Assembly: GCA_023678885.1 (NCBI GenBank)
Contig: CM042958.1
Span: 9,046,852 to 9,110,851, forward strand
Source: Pogostemon cablin
Lineage: Eukaryota; Streptophyta; Magnoliopsida; Lamiales; Lamiaceae
Length of the DNA stretch: 64,000 nt
Reading direction: 5' to 3'
This document shows, in pieces, positions 22,458 through 32,846 of this stretch. Below the pieces are notes generated by a model. It did not search any database and was not told the origin of the DNA. It saw nothing but the letters and a program-made list of their open reading frames with translations. Positions within the stretch are counted from its first letter, which is position 1. Every line of letters starts with the position of its first letter. The translations under genes were made by a program, and so were the position numbers.

Positions 22458-22777
22458 GGCTGTGATTTGGGGATGTTGTTGGGGGGAATGGAATTAATTG
22501 AAGAAGAGTTGAGAAATGGAATATGTGGGTGCGTTGGTGCGTGTGGAAATTTGGGGTGAGAGAGAGTTGAGGAAGTGTGGAGAGAGAAGTGAGGGGAGGG
22601 GTTTATTTGCGCTTCAAGGGGAGTACAAACTGCCCACTTGACTAGGAAAAATTATGGCTACCTTTAAAAAGAAACACAGATACATGCCCATCCACATTTC
22701 CTTTTTTTCTCTTTTACTATTACTATTACTATCACTTCTACTATTTACTATTAATTCATTAGTATTCTAATTTTCTT
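22458..22777 (-). promoter_or_regulatory. Leader and promoter region of the GATA gene
   Basis: Reading on the minus strand, a CT-rich leader (CACTTCTCTCTCCACACTTC, CAACTCTCTCTCACCCC) precedes the ATG in CAGCCATGG, a good plant initiation context. The sequence CGCAAATAAACCCC near 22600 is a possible weak TATA element. Confidence 0.4.
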
Positions 22778-22947
22778 GGCAAAAGCTTCTCCCACCCGGG
22801 GACATGGAGGAATACTCCGTGTCCTCATGTGAACACAACTTTTTCCCCTCTAATTATATTTAAATCTATGTATTGCTAGGGGTCTAAATTGAAAAGGGAC
22901 ATGAAAATTACAAAGAGCACGGAATGTGCTCCGTGCGCTCGGGTTCA
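22778..22947. repeat. Dispersed element, GGCAAAAGCTT / CCGTGCGC family (copy 1)
   Basis: It starts GGCAAAAGCTTCTCCCACCC and ends GGAATGTGCTCCGTGCGCTC. The interior CTCCGTGTCCTCATGTGAAC and TATGTATTGCTAG is shared almost base for base with 56029-56198, and the terminal part with 24700-24925. It is non-coding, probably a short non-autonomous transposon. Confidence 0.75.
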
Positions 22948-23202
22948 ATTTTCTTAATTAACGTTCTAACATATCTTACTCTTTTTAAGGGTGTCTGTAT
23001 TTACTGAAATGCCCTTCTGTCATGTATTGGTGGACCACTCGTGGAGTGTGATGTTTGGGATGGAGTTTACTTGAGAACTAGGTCACCCCACCCTTTTTCA
23101 GATATTTGATCGAATTTACTGCCAAAAGTGCAATCCCAAGTAATTGTGATCATCTCATAATCTCCTCTACCAAATATTTCATCACATGTATATAATCAAT
23201 TA
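22948..23202. other. Intergenic spacer
   Basis: No gene or repeat recognised. Confidence 0.3.
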
Positions 23203-23440
23203 CTCCCTCATCTACACCCAAAACATTTTTTTAACGTGAATTAAAAAACTCTTTCATAGGTTTTCATTTATTTTTTCACATAAATTAAAAAATATTATTA
23301 TTTTATGAGTAGTGGATAATTTTATTAGTAGTGAATGGTGACCATATGTGGAGTCTTAAAATGAAAAAAAAAAAGAAAATCTTTGAGTGAAACACTCAGT
23401 ATAATAAAATTATGACTTTTAGTTGAGATGAAATGAGTAT
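23203..23440. mobile_element. Degenerate Stowaway-like MITE
   Basis: Begins TACTCCCTCATCTACACCCA and retains internal family sequence (GAGTAGTGGATAATTTTATT, ATATGTGGAGTC). The right end is eroded to AGATGAAATGAGTAT. Confidence 0.55.
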
Positions 23441-24582
23441 CATTTTATGTATTGTTGATATGGTGCACACAAAACCACTCATAAATTTTATAAATATAGA
23501 AAATATATCCTAATTAAATTTATACTATAAATCACATTGAACCAATTATTCATGAAATAATTTGATTTCATGAATATTACTTTTGTGAAATATCATGAAA
23601 ATTCTTGATTATTAGATAATGTGTGAGTATCATGAAAAATCTTGATTATTAGAACTCCCTATAATTGATACTTCTAAAGAAGTGGAGATATTATATAGCT
23701 AGAATACTCATGAAGGAAATATTAGTAACAAAGCTAGAATTTTCTAGCAAAAGATTAATGCAAAAGATTAATGTTAGTAATGATGTAGAATGTTAGGGAG
23801 TGTATAAAATTTGATTTACTATAAATAGGTGTATCATGTACTCATTTTGATAGTATAATAGTAACCAACAAAGTTAAAGTGAAATTTATTTCATTCCAAA
23901 CCTCCAAATTCTCTCTTTCATTATCTTTTAACCTTATACTCTTACAAATACTACAATGTATTTACTATTGATTAATAATATAAAAATTATGAGTGTGTTG
24001 TTAATGCACTGAGAATTATTAAATTATAATATAATTAATTTTCTTAATTAAATAATGATAATTATAAATAAACCCATAACTAAACCATAAAAATTATATT
24101 GTAAACTCTATTTAAATCACCAAATATGACCACAAAGTTTAATTGACCAAATTAATTGCAAATAAGCCTCTTGTTCTTGAAATAAGCTGTACATAACTAA
24201 AAAGATTACCAATGCTAGAAATGAGTACACCCATTATTCAAAATGGAGGATAAAAAATGAGATATGCACTTGAGATGTTTTATGTAAGGGGAAACCATTT
24301 AATTGGAAAAAATATAAATATATTGATGACAAAACATAATATAGTGAGATGTATCACTTAAGATATTTTATGTAAGAGAAAACCATTTAACATATTTAAA
24401 ATGGAAAAATTTTAAATATATTGATGACAAAACATAATATAATTAAAAAAATTATAAAATAATGAGTTTATTTTTGATAATATGTACAACATTTTTTTTA
24501 GTCCAAATGAAAAAAAAGTGTATTTATTATTACTATCAAATTATATATTTAAGACGAGTGAGGCTTGCGATGCACTTTAATT
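23441..24582. other. Intergenic spacer with short duplicated segments
   Basis: AT-rich. A ~90-base segment (GAGATGTATCACTTAAGATA ... CATAATATA) near 24350-24440 repeats one at 24260-24345, and ATCATGAAAATTCTTGATTA is repeated near 23590 and 23630. No gene found. Confidence 0.35.
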
Positions 24583-24925
24583 AATAAGGGTACATCATTT
24601 TGTTCTAAAGGATATATATTTTTCATTATATATTAATAAGGGTACACCATTTTGTTCTAAAGGATATACATTTTTCATTATATTTTTTATTTTTCTTCAA
24701 AAAATAAAGGTACACATCTTTATACTAAAGGATATACAATTTAACACAAAATTCTAAAGGCACATGGAGTGTGCTTCCGTGAGCCTGGGTACACACAAAT
24801 TTTTGTCTTGTAAAATAAAGAGTACACGTACACATCTTTATATTAAAGGGTATACAATTTAGCACAAAAATCCAAAGACACACAGAATGTGCTCCCATGT
24901 GCCCGGGCACACACAAGCTTTTGCC
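24583..24925. repeat. Tandemly duplicated repeat block, related to the GGCAAAAGCTT family (copy 2)
   Basis: TAATAAGGGTACAYCATTTT ... CTAAAGGATATAYATTTTTC is present twice (24583 and 24635). A longer unit, GGTACACATCTTTATACTAA ... GGGTACACACAAATTTTTGT, recurs about 115 bases later, ending CCCGGGCACACACAAGCTTT then TGCC. The last sequence is the inverted form of the GGCAAAAGCTT end of copy 1. Confidence 0.7.
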
Positions 24926-25795
24926 ATTTAAGATTGTTTAATTTTATATACTAATTAGGAGAATATTTAATTTAATCTTACACAATACGGAGTATGATAT
25001 AATTAGCATATAATAATTCATTATCAGTATTGCATTTGTATTTGTATAATACATAAATTGTAATAGAAATATACGGAACTAATAGGCAAACTAATTGGCC
25101 TTATGCTAGATTGATAAGATTGAATGAAATAACGGGGAATGAAATGAACTTATAAATGTAATAATAATGTAAATGAAATGATTAAAATTTGTTTTTATCA
25201 TGATTGGTATCGTTCAAGAATAACTCAAGTAATAGAATCTGTATTCCTTAATAATTTCAATCTCATAGTATTTTTATAATATTACATTTAAATTTAATTT
25301 ATTTAAAATATTAAATTAATTAAAAATTTAATGAAGATTTTATATAATTTATAATTATTGAAAAATATTAAATTATAAATAAAATAAAATATTAATATTT
25401 TTAAAATATAAATAAAATTTAAAATACAAATAAAAAAATTTATATATATTAAAAAATATTAAACTATGTATAAAAAATTATATTTATATTTATATTACAT
25501 GTATATACTCAATTTAATTAAAAATATTAATTTTTTATATATAATTTATTAATTTTTATTTTGAATAAATATTAAAATATTATATACATTTATATTTAAA
25601 AATTTTAAGAATTTAATTTAATTATATATTTTTTACCGATTTAAGTATATAAAAATATTTAATTTTTTTATTTAGATTTTAAATGATTTATTATTTTATT
25701 TTTAATTAAATAATTTAATTACAAATGATTTTAATAAATATTACATGTTAAGTAGAAAAATAATAACATATTTATAATTATATATGAGAGAGATA
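24926..25795. other. Extremely AT-rich spacer
   Basis: 25260-25780 is almost pure A/T with many TTTAAATTTAAT-like words and no gene. It lies directly beside the G-rich array at 25796. Confidence 0.6.
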
Positions 25796-25888
25796 GAGGG
25801 TAGGGTAGGGTAGGGTAGGGTGGAGTGGAGTGGAGTGGAGTGGAGTGGGGTGGGTGGGGTGGGGTGGGGTGGGGTGGGGTGGGGTGGG
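25796..25888 (+). repeat. G-rich pentanucleotide array (GGGTA, GGAGT, GGGGT blocks)
   Basis: Consecutive blocks of about 4-5 GGGTA, 6 GGAGT and 8-9 GGGGT units make a ~90-bp G-rich strand with more than ten runs of 3-4 G separated by 1-2 bases. Strong G-quadruplex potential follows from that pattern. It is not the plant telomere repeat (TTTAGGG). Confidence 0.9.
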
Positions 25889-26286
25889 CAATATCATGAG
25901 ATGAGAGGAATGCTCATTCCCACATGTAAAAGAATACACATTCCTTTAGAATCGTAATTCCTATTATTAAAAACATATTAATAACATGAATGAGAATAGA
26001 ATTATTCACGCCCCATTTTATTGTACCAATCACGCTTTAGTGCTTTTCTTTTTCCAACATAATTAAAAAATGAAAATGATTAATTAAAAGAAAATGAAGT
26101 AAGTTTTGTCTAATGTAGAAATAGCACGTGAGAAAGAGGGAGGGAGAGTGTCAGGCGAGCATGTGAGCGAGGGGAACTAGGTAAATTACTGAACGAGCAT
26201 CTAATTGGATTTCGTCCTTTCTTTGATGCTTCCCTACTGTCTAATCATATCCCCGCAACGTGTGAGCACGTGCGTCTACTTAACCC
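25889..26286. other. Intergenic spacer left of the hAT element
   Basis: No gene seen. A CACGTG occurs in AGCACGTGAGAAAG near 26127. Confidence 0.3.
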
Positions 26287-26998
26287 TAGGGGTGGGTAAA
26301 CACGGCATACCGAAAATACCGATACCATACTGATACCGTACCGAAATTTTCGGTATGCTATATTGCATGTCGATGCCGATACCGAAATTTCGGTATACCG
26401 ATATCCAAAAATGTATATCGTTGTCAAACCGAAATAAATACCGTATCGATTTTTTCGGTATATACCGATTATACCGAATGCCGAAAATTTATTACATGTC
26501 GAAATTTCAATATACCGAATGATGCCGAAAAATCTGTATACCAAAAAAATACCGAAAAAATACCGAAAAATCCACAATTATCACATAATATACTAACAAA
26601 AAATCAACAATTATCACACAATATACTTACAATAAAACCACAATTATGACACAATATACTAACAATCATATACATATCTAACAAAATACCAATCTAACTA
26701 TAACAAATACTCCATCACACAATTCATAATCAATTAGTTAAATACTAGCAATCATAAATAATTTCACGAATACACAACAACTTAAATGACAAACACTTCA
26801 CACAATTCACAAATCATAAGTTCATAATCAATAATCAAAACATAACATTAAGGAGAATTCAAGAAAAGCCTATTCAATTTGATGTTGTGGTAAGAGTAAG
26901 ACTTGTGGTCGTTAGATCTTGAGTGACACCTGCAATTATAATTAAATTATGTTAATAACTACTAATATAAAAGTATTGTAAATAAATATGATTTATAT

Positions 26999-29219
26999 TT
27001 AAATGATTAACTTACCCTTTTCAATTTCTTCAATTTCCTTGTACAGATCAAGATCGTCATCGGTTGGATCCTTATACAAGATGTCATCCGCTTTTAGCCA
27101 ATCACTAGTGCATACCAATGCTTCTACCATTTTAGAGCTCAAACTAGTTCTAAAAGGATCCACGATCCTTTTTCCTAAGCTAAAAGCGGATTCACTAGCA
27201 ACAGTTGAACTTGGAATGACAAAAATATCTTTGGCAATAGATGCAAGAATTGGGTACCTAGCTTCACTTCCCTTCCAACACTCCAAAAGATTGAAAGAAA
27301 GATTTGCTTCTTCTATCTCATCTGCTAGGTACTTATCTACTTCATTAGATATTACCTTTTGTTGTGCTTCTAAATGTTGTGCTTTTAAATCAGTATACAA
27401 AGTTATCCAAATACCACCCATTTTAGCAGTTTCTTCAACACCAACCACTGTTTGCACATTTCCACTCTCATTAACCTTGAAATCTTTCATTCCTTTATAC
27501 TCAACCCACAAAATTTTCAAATCCCTTTTAACCTTATTCATGAATTCTTCAACTTTTGTATCTCCAAGTTTTTTCATGCACAACTTAATCATTTCAAGCT
27601 TGTGTCTAGGGTCTAAAACATTTGCAATAAAGACTAGTGGATTCACAACATTCCAATTACCCCAATACTTCTCAAATTTCAGCTTCATCGAGTTTGCAAC
27701 TTTTTGAAGAACCTTATCAGAATCATCTAAACTCCTTTGCTCAATCTCAATTTGTAACAAAATCATGGATTGATACATAAATTGAGCAGTAGGAGTTTTT
27801 GATGCACTCAACTCTAAAGTGATTTCATAAAAATTTTGCAAAAAGTGTGCAAAAGCTCTACAATTCTCCCAATCTTCCACACTTGTTGGCCCTATCTTTG
27901 TCTTTCCCTTATTATCCTTTTCATGAAAATAACTTGCATAAGGCGCCCATTCTGCACCCATTCTATCAAACACCTTTCTATATTTCAATGCAGTTTCAAG
28001 CATTTTATAAGTTGCATTCCACCTAGTTTTGACATCCATAGGCACAGTTGACGTGCTAGGAAACTTGTAAAGCATTGCGAACTCTCTAAATTTATTCAAT
28101 CTTGAAGGAGAAGAATGAATAAAATTAACAGAATTCCTTATTGCTTTAATCGAAGATTCAAGCTCCTTCAAACCATCCTTCACAATTAAGTTTATTATAT
28201 GACAAGAACACCTCAAATGCAAGTATTTCCCTTCAAACAATAAATTATTTTTATCTTTCATGATCTTTTTTAAGTACTCAATAGCAGTATCATTTGAAGT
28301 GGCATTGTCAACTACTATTGAAAAGAGTTTTTCTATTTTCCACTCTCCCAAACAAACCTCTATCAACTTCCCAATCTCTTCCCCAACATGACTATTTATT
28401 TTGGTGAAGTTAATAATTCTTTTATGCAACTTCCATTCGCTATCTAAAAAGTGGGCAGTAATCACCATATAATTTATATTTTGAATTGATGTCCAAGTAT
28501 CACTTGTGATACTTACCCTTTGGCCACTAATCGCATTTTGAATCCTAGCTTTCTCCTTTAAAAATAACTCATAAACCATACCTGAAAATAATAAGTAATA
28601 ATAAGATTAAAGCTCTTAAACAACATCTAATATACATGATTAATTCTAATCATATAAATTATTCCTAATCATATAAATTATACCTGCAACTTTCTTTCGA
28701 TCGGTCATTTTAAATCTAGGCTGCAATTCAAAAATCCAATTTCTCAACCCCTTCCCTTCAATAGCTCGAAAAGACATTTCATCAGTAATCACCAACTCTG
28801 CAGCCTTAATCTCACATCGTTTTTGATTAAAAGTGTGCATTTCCTTGTCCCATGCTCTCAGTTGTTAAAATAGGCTGACTTTTTACTTCTTTGTTTGCTT
28901 TATACAATGGACTTGAAGGGCACCTTGATTCTAAATGATTCTTTAATCCACTAGTAGATCCATAAGAAATCGGGATGTCTTTTTGACAATAGTTGCATGT
29001 TCCAATAGCCTATATAGTCCCGTTCTCTAATGTACGAGACCCCTTCACGCAATGGCTCCAATATGGACTCCTTGGACTTTTGGGAATAGTTGGTGGCTTT
29101 TTTGATTCTATTTTTGCTCGCTTACGACTTGTAAGATCACTTTCATCATGTGCCTCAGAGTCCGTATTATTTGGTGTCTCGGACAAAGTTGGCAATGTAT
29201 GAGAAGACTCGGATTCCAT
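26999..29219 (-). pseudogene. hAT transposase (BED zinc finger + RNase H-like + hAT dimerisation), disrupted
   Basis: The main exon 28581-26999 encodes about 527 residues: SITSDTWTS and VVDNATSNDTAI (two acidic catalytic positions of the hAT RNase H-like fold), CSCHIINLIVKDGL, and a C-terminal dimerisation region (LLECWKGSEARYPILASIAK ... STVASESAFSLGKRIVDPFR). This is the Ac/RICESLEEPER type. It is joined by a 102-nt GT-AG intron (28683-28582, A|GMVYELF) to an upstream exon 29219-28684 carrying the BED finger (SPYWSHCVK ... CNYCQKDIPISYGSTSGLKN). That exon has an in-frame TAG at 29012-29010 just before the first finger cysteine. It also has a frameshift near 28860, where the frame of QPILTT must change to the one reading WDKEMHTFNQKRCEIKAAEL. 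A functional transposase is therefore unlikely from this copy; the hAT domain itself is intact. Confidence 0.85.
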
Positions 29220-29707
29220 TCTGAAAAATAAAAGAAACATGTCGGATATAACATATTGTGCATAGAGATGATCTTTGAACAATAATAAAAAAGAAAAACC
29301 TAGTGATTCACTTACTAAAGGTGATACAAAACAAGATCATTTAATTGCAGCTGAATTTGGAATGGTGATGCAGAAAGGGTTGAAGTGTTGTGGTTGAAAA
29401 CATAAATGTAGATAGTAGAGAATAGAGATGAAGGTTGAGGTGCAGTACGCAATAGTAAATTTGTATCTACTTGCTTATTAAACTCCCTAAAAGTTTGTGT
29501 CTACTTGCTTACCTTTCTTTATGTTATGGTTTATGTGCTTCCAGAGATATCTCTGTACTGAATTTCTGATTGTCTACCTTCCCTGAAAGTTTGTGACTTT
29601 AAAGTAATTAGAACTATCTTTGACTTTCATTATTTTCCAAGAAGATCAGACTGATCAGTGCTTCAAGCATTTTCTAGTCTGTTTTCTCATTCTATTGATT
29701 AGAGCTT

Positions 29708-31513
29708 TTGGGTGGTACACAACTTATTTTGGCAATCAACAGATGGGATGAATGGTTGGATGTTGATTGCTTGTTGAATCCTACGGAGGAGAATGTTCAA
29801 AAGCAGAAGGAGCTTAAGGAGAAGTATTCTGTGGATAAGAATGTAAAGCCTGGATGTTTATCGCATGATAAAATAAAAAATTCACCAGGTTAGACTTGTT
29901 GCATCTCTTTCTAGTGATTGACTATGTCCTGGTTATTTGTGTGTTCTCCTCTTTAACCAAAAAAAAAAAACTTCAAGATGAAAAATCTGACTTTATGTGA
30001 TTTGCTGATAACAGTGATCTGTGGCTCATTTCGACATGTTTTCACCATGTAAAACTATCATACGTGTGATTTTGGATTTAGAGAATGAATCATGAATATC
30101 AAGCTACCTGACTAATAAAGGCATCGAGTTGCTTAGTTTTAAAAATATAGCGCAATGCATCAGAAACCAGATGCATCTTTTTCCATTTTTTTCATCTCTC
30201 ATTTAAGTTACCCTGTGGTTCCCCTTTAATTTAGACTCCTAGCAATACATAGGGTATAATAGGACTGGAAGGGGGGATCACAGGGTTTAGGCTGAGAAAA
30301 GACCCGGGTTCATATACTAAGCTATGTAAACCGGGCTTATAAGAGAGTTTGTGCTCTCATTTTGCCTTACAAACACATATATACACAGACAAACAACATT
30401 TATTCACCAATACTGGTGCAAGTTTGGTCACACACAAAAAATATAATACAACATAGTTGTAAATTTTCTTACTCTCACTTTTTCAGGCCAAAATATGGTT
30501 CATTTTTACTCCATGTGATGCTTTCCTTCTTCCAACAGTACCTCAAATTATTTAATGACGTAACACTACCATTTAGCTACATTTTAGAGCAGTAGTTCTG
30601 GAGTATATAAAACTCAATTTTCAACTCTAACTAAAAACATCCAAGTGAAATGGGTGGAGTTGATTCATACCATAGTTTAAATTTTCAGAATTTTTGTTAG
30701 AGATGCTATAAAGAGTTGGTACATGGACTAAAATTTCTCTTTTTTGCTTGAACCCTAGTCAAATAAATGTTATTCTTCACTTTCACATTCTAGAGCAGTC
30801 CATCTGGACTATGTTTAGGTGGCCAGTATATTACTTTTTTAAGATGGTTTTTCTCTTTTCTCGTTCATGCATTGATATCCATTTAAATTTGAATCTTTTG
30901 CTCACTTCTATTGGAGTTGAAATCTGGGTTGCAATGCTATTGCAGGGGGGAGAGGCAGGAAACGCAAAGTTGAAATAAATATAAAGGTACTAACTTGTAG
31001 CTATTCTTCAGTGGCAGCTCCACTATAAATGAATATCCATTCGAAATATCTGTGGCCCTATATTTACAATTTGTAAAAGATACACGTGTGTTTCATGAAT
31101 ACATAATGGAGTGTGTTTGCTACTTGAGCTAGTTTGTCGACACTCAACATTGGATAGAGTAGTGGACAAGTTTTGGGAAACCTGAGGTAGCAGAAAGTAG
31201 ACATTTCTGTGGATGTTTCATTTAATTGCTTCAGAGTCAGTCAATTATTTTCTCTGATGCAAATTGACAACTTATGTTAGTGATTTTTTGTGCAATTTAA
31301 ATTAAATTTTGTCAGAACTGTTTTTACTTGATTGAATATTTCAACTGTGTTTTGTGTTCAATTGTTTGCTAGGAGGAGGACATTGTAAGAGGAGCCACAG
31401 ACAAAGTAGAATTAATGGAAAACCACAATAACACTACGTCATTACCTGTAGCAATAAGAACTGCAACAATACAAGAAATTGTTGCCGTGGAGATGACAAA
31501 TAAAATTTCTTGA
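29708..31513 (+). pseudogene. Captured fragment of an MRG/MORF4-related (chromo-domain) gene inside the hAT element
   Basis: Three segments with canonical splice borders stay in one frame: 29708-29888, 30946-30986 and 31373-31513 (stop TGA). The first encodes NRWDEWLDVDCLLNPTEENV then QKQKELKEKYSVDKN, which closely resembles the end of the chromo-barrel domain of plant MRG1/MRG2 (NWDEW, TEEN, QKQ). MRG proteins are H3K4/K36-methyl readers of the NuA4/Sin3 type. The second gives GRGRKRKVEINIK, matching the basic linker that follows in MRG proteins. The third (EEDIVRGATDKVELMENHNN) is not clearly MRG. Upstream, the YxxHYLGWN part is degraded and the MRG domain proper is absent. It lies opposite the transposase and retains introns, as expected for transduplication of genomic DNA. 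Whether it is transcribed is unknown. Confidence 0.7.
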
Positions 31514-31907
31514 CCTGCCACTCAATCTGCAAAATCACAAGAAATTAAAATAAATTTCTTGACCTGAAAATACGAAATTAAACAAAGCGAACATACTAAT
31601 CAGTAATCAATTAAACCTCATTCTCAATTCAAAAAAACCACCACAGAAACGGGGTGAAACGGAAATCGATTCAAGACAACCACTTACCATACATGAAGAT
31701 ACTCAATTTGCAAGAATGTAACATATATGAGACTGAGAGGAGAGGGAAAGAGAAGTAGGTTTCAGAAGAATCAGAACTCTAAAGAAGCATTGCAGCGTGT
31801 GAATCGATCAAATGAAGAATGACCTAGAAGGCTAGAACAGTAGAACCGCTGCACAGCCTGCACTTATTGAACAGTCCAATTTGGACTGGACACTGGAGTA
31901 TAAAGGC

Positions 31908-32012
31908 CTGGAAATGGGCAGACCTGTTAATAAAATGATTGGGCTGGAATTGGGCAGGCCTGGTAATAAAATGATTGGGCTAGAAATGGGCAGGCCTGGT
32001 AATAAAAATAAT
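31908..32012. repeat. ~36-bp minisatellite, three copies, at the hAT 5' end
   Basis: Units start GGAAATGGGCAGACCTGTTA (31910), GGAATTGGGCAGGCCTGGTA (about 31946) and AGAAATGGGCAGGCCTGGTA (about 31983), each followed by ATAAAATGATTGGGCT or a fragment of it. It sits immediately inside the subterminal CGGTAT array. Confidence 0.85.
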
Positions 32013-32846
32013 ACTCAATTTTTCGGTATACCGATACCGAACCGATTTAACTCGGCATATACCGATACCGAACCGATTTTTTCGGTACGGCGACTATACC
32101 GTACCGAAAATTTCGGTATACCTAAATTTCGGTATTTTTCGATATTTTTCGGTTCGACAAGCTCGGCATACCGAGTTTTCAGTTTTTTTTTCCCACCCCT
32201 AAACCCGACCCCGGTCATCTTCGTGACATGTCACGTGCAACGGATACCATTTACTCCCCCTTTATTTCTTTCTTTATACTATTAAGATCTTTGATATTGA
32301 ATGTATATATAATGTATTATTTCAAGATTGAATTAAATTTGGAAGACAAGATTAACTTAGAAGACAAGGTCTTTTATTTGGGAAAATGGAACAATCTTGA
32401 AATTCAAACTATTCAATATAGTAGTAGCTTTTTGAACTAAAGTTTATAGTGTACTATTTTCTTTTTTCTTTTAAAATACCTTAATAAAGTCAACGGCTCA
32501 TTGAGTCGCTACATATCTTCGAAAATCGATTCAATTTCAAAACTCCTAAATAAGTAGAGAAACTTTTGTGCCAATTATCATGCTATAATAAATTGGGCCT
32601 TACATGGATCCTGATGAAAAGGAGTACTTTTACAATTGGGCCTTATTCTCCATTAATAACTCGATTTCAAGTTGGATCAATTATGTTCACAAACTGTTAC
32701 AGCCCAATTTGTTACAATTAAAATTTTAAGTGGGCCAGCGAAATGCCAATGGCCAATAGGTATATTAACAGACCCAAGAGAACGTTAAGGGGAAAACTGA
32801 GTCGAATGTAGTCTCCCACATTGCAGGTAGATCTTCGGATTCAGAA

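Larger units (their letters stand above)
26287..32201 (-). mobile_element. hAT-superfamily DNA transposon (~5.9 kb), decayed
   Basis: The terminal inverted repeat TAGGGGTGGG occurs at 26287 and, inverted (CCCACCCCTA), at about 32192-32201. Both ends carry dense subterminal ATACCG/CGGTAT repeats (26300-26570 and 32020-32180), the usual hAT transposase-binding array. Flanks TTAACCCT and TAAACCCG agree at 6 of 8 bases if the repeat boundary is shifted by one, an imperfect remnant of an 8-bp target duplication. Inside, a BED/hAT transposase gene lies on the minus strand and a captured host-like gene fragment on the plus strand. The element is damaged but nearly full length. A probable transposase leader exon with donor ATG|GTAAGT lies near 31692 (minus). 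Confidence 0.85.

Noticed and set aside
24583..24690. Target duplication of a transposon
   Set aside because: The ~52-bp duplicated unit is too long for a target duplication and the copies are contiguous; treated as a tandem repeat.
25796..25888. Interstitial telomere repeat
   Set aside because: Plant telomere units are TTTAGGG; here the units are the pentamers GGGTA, GGAGT and GGGGT.
27003..27707. 234-codon plus-strand frame within the hAT transposase
   Set aside because: Antisense shadow of a clear hAT dimerisation domain and transposase core.
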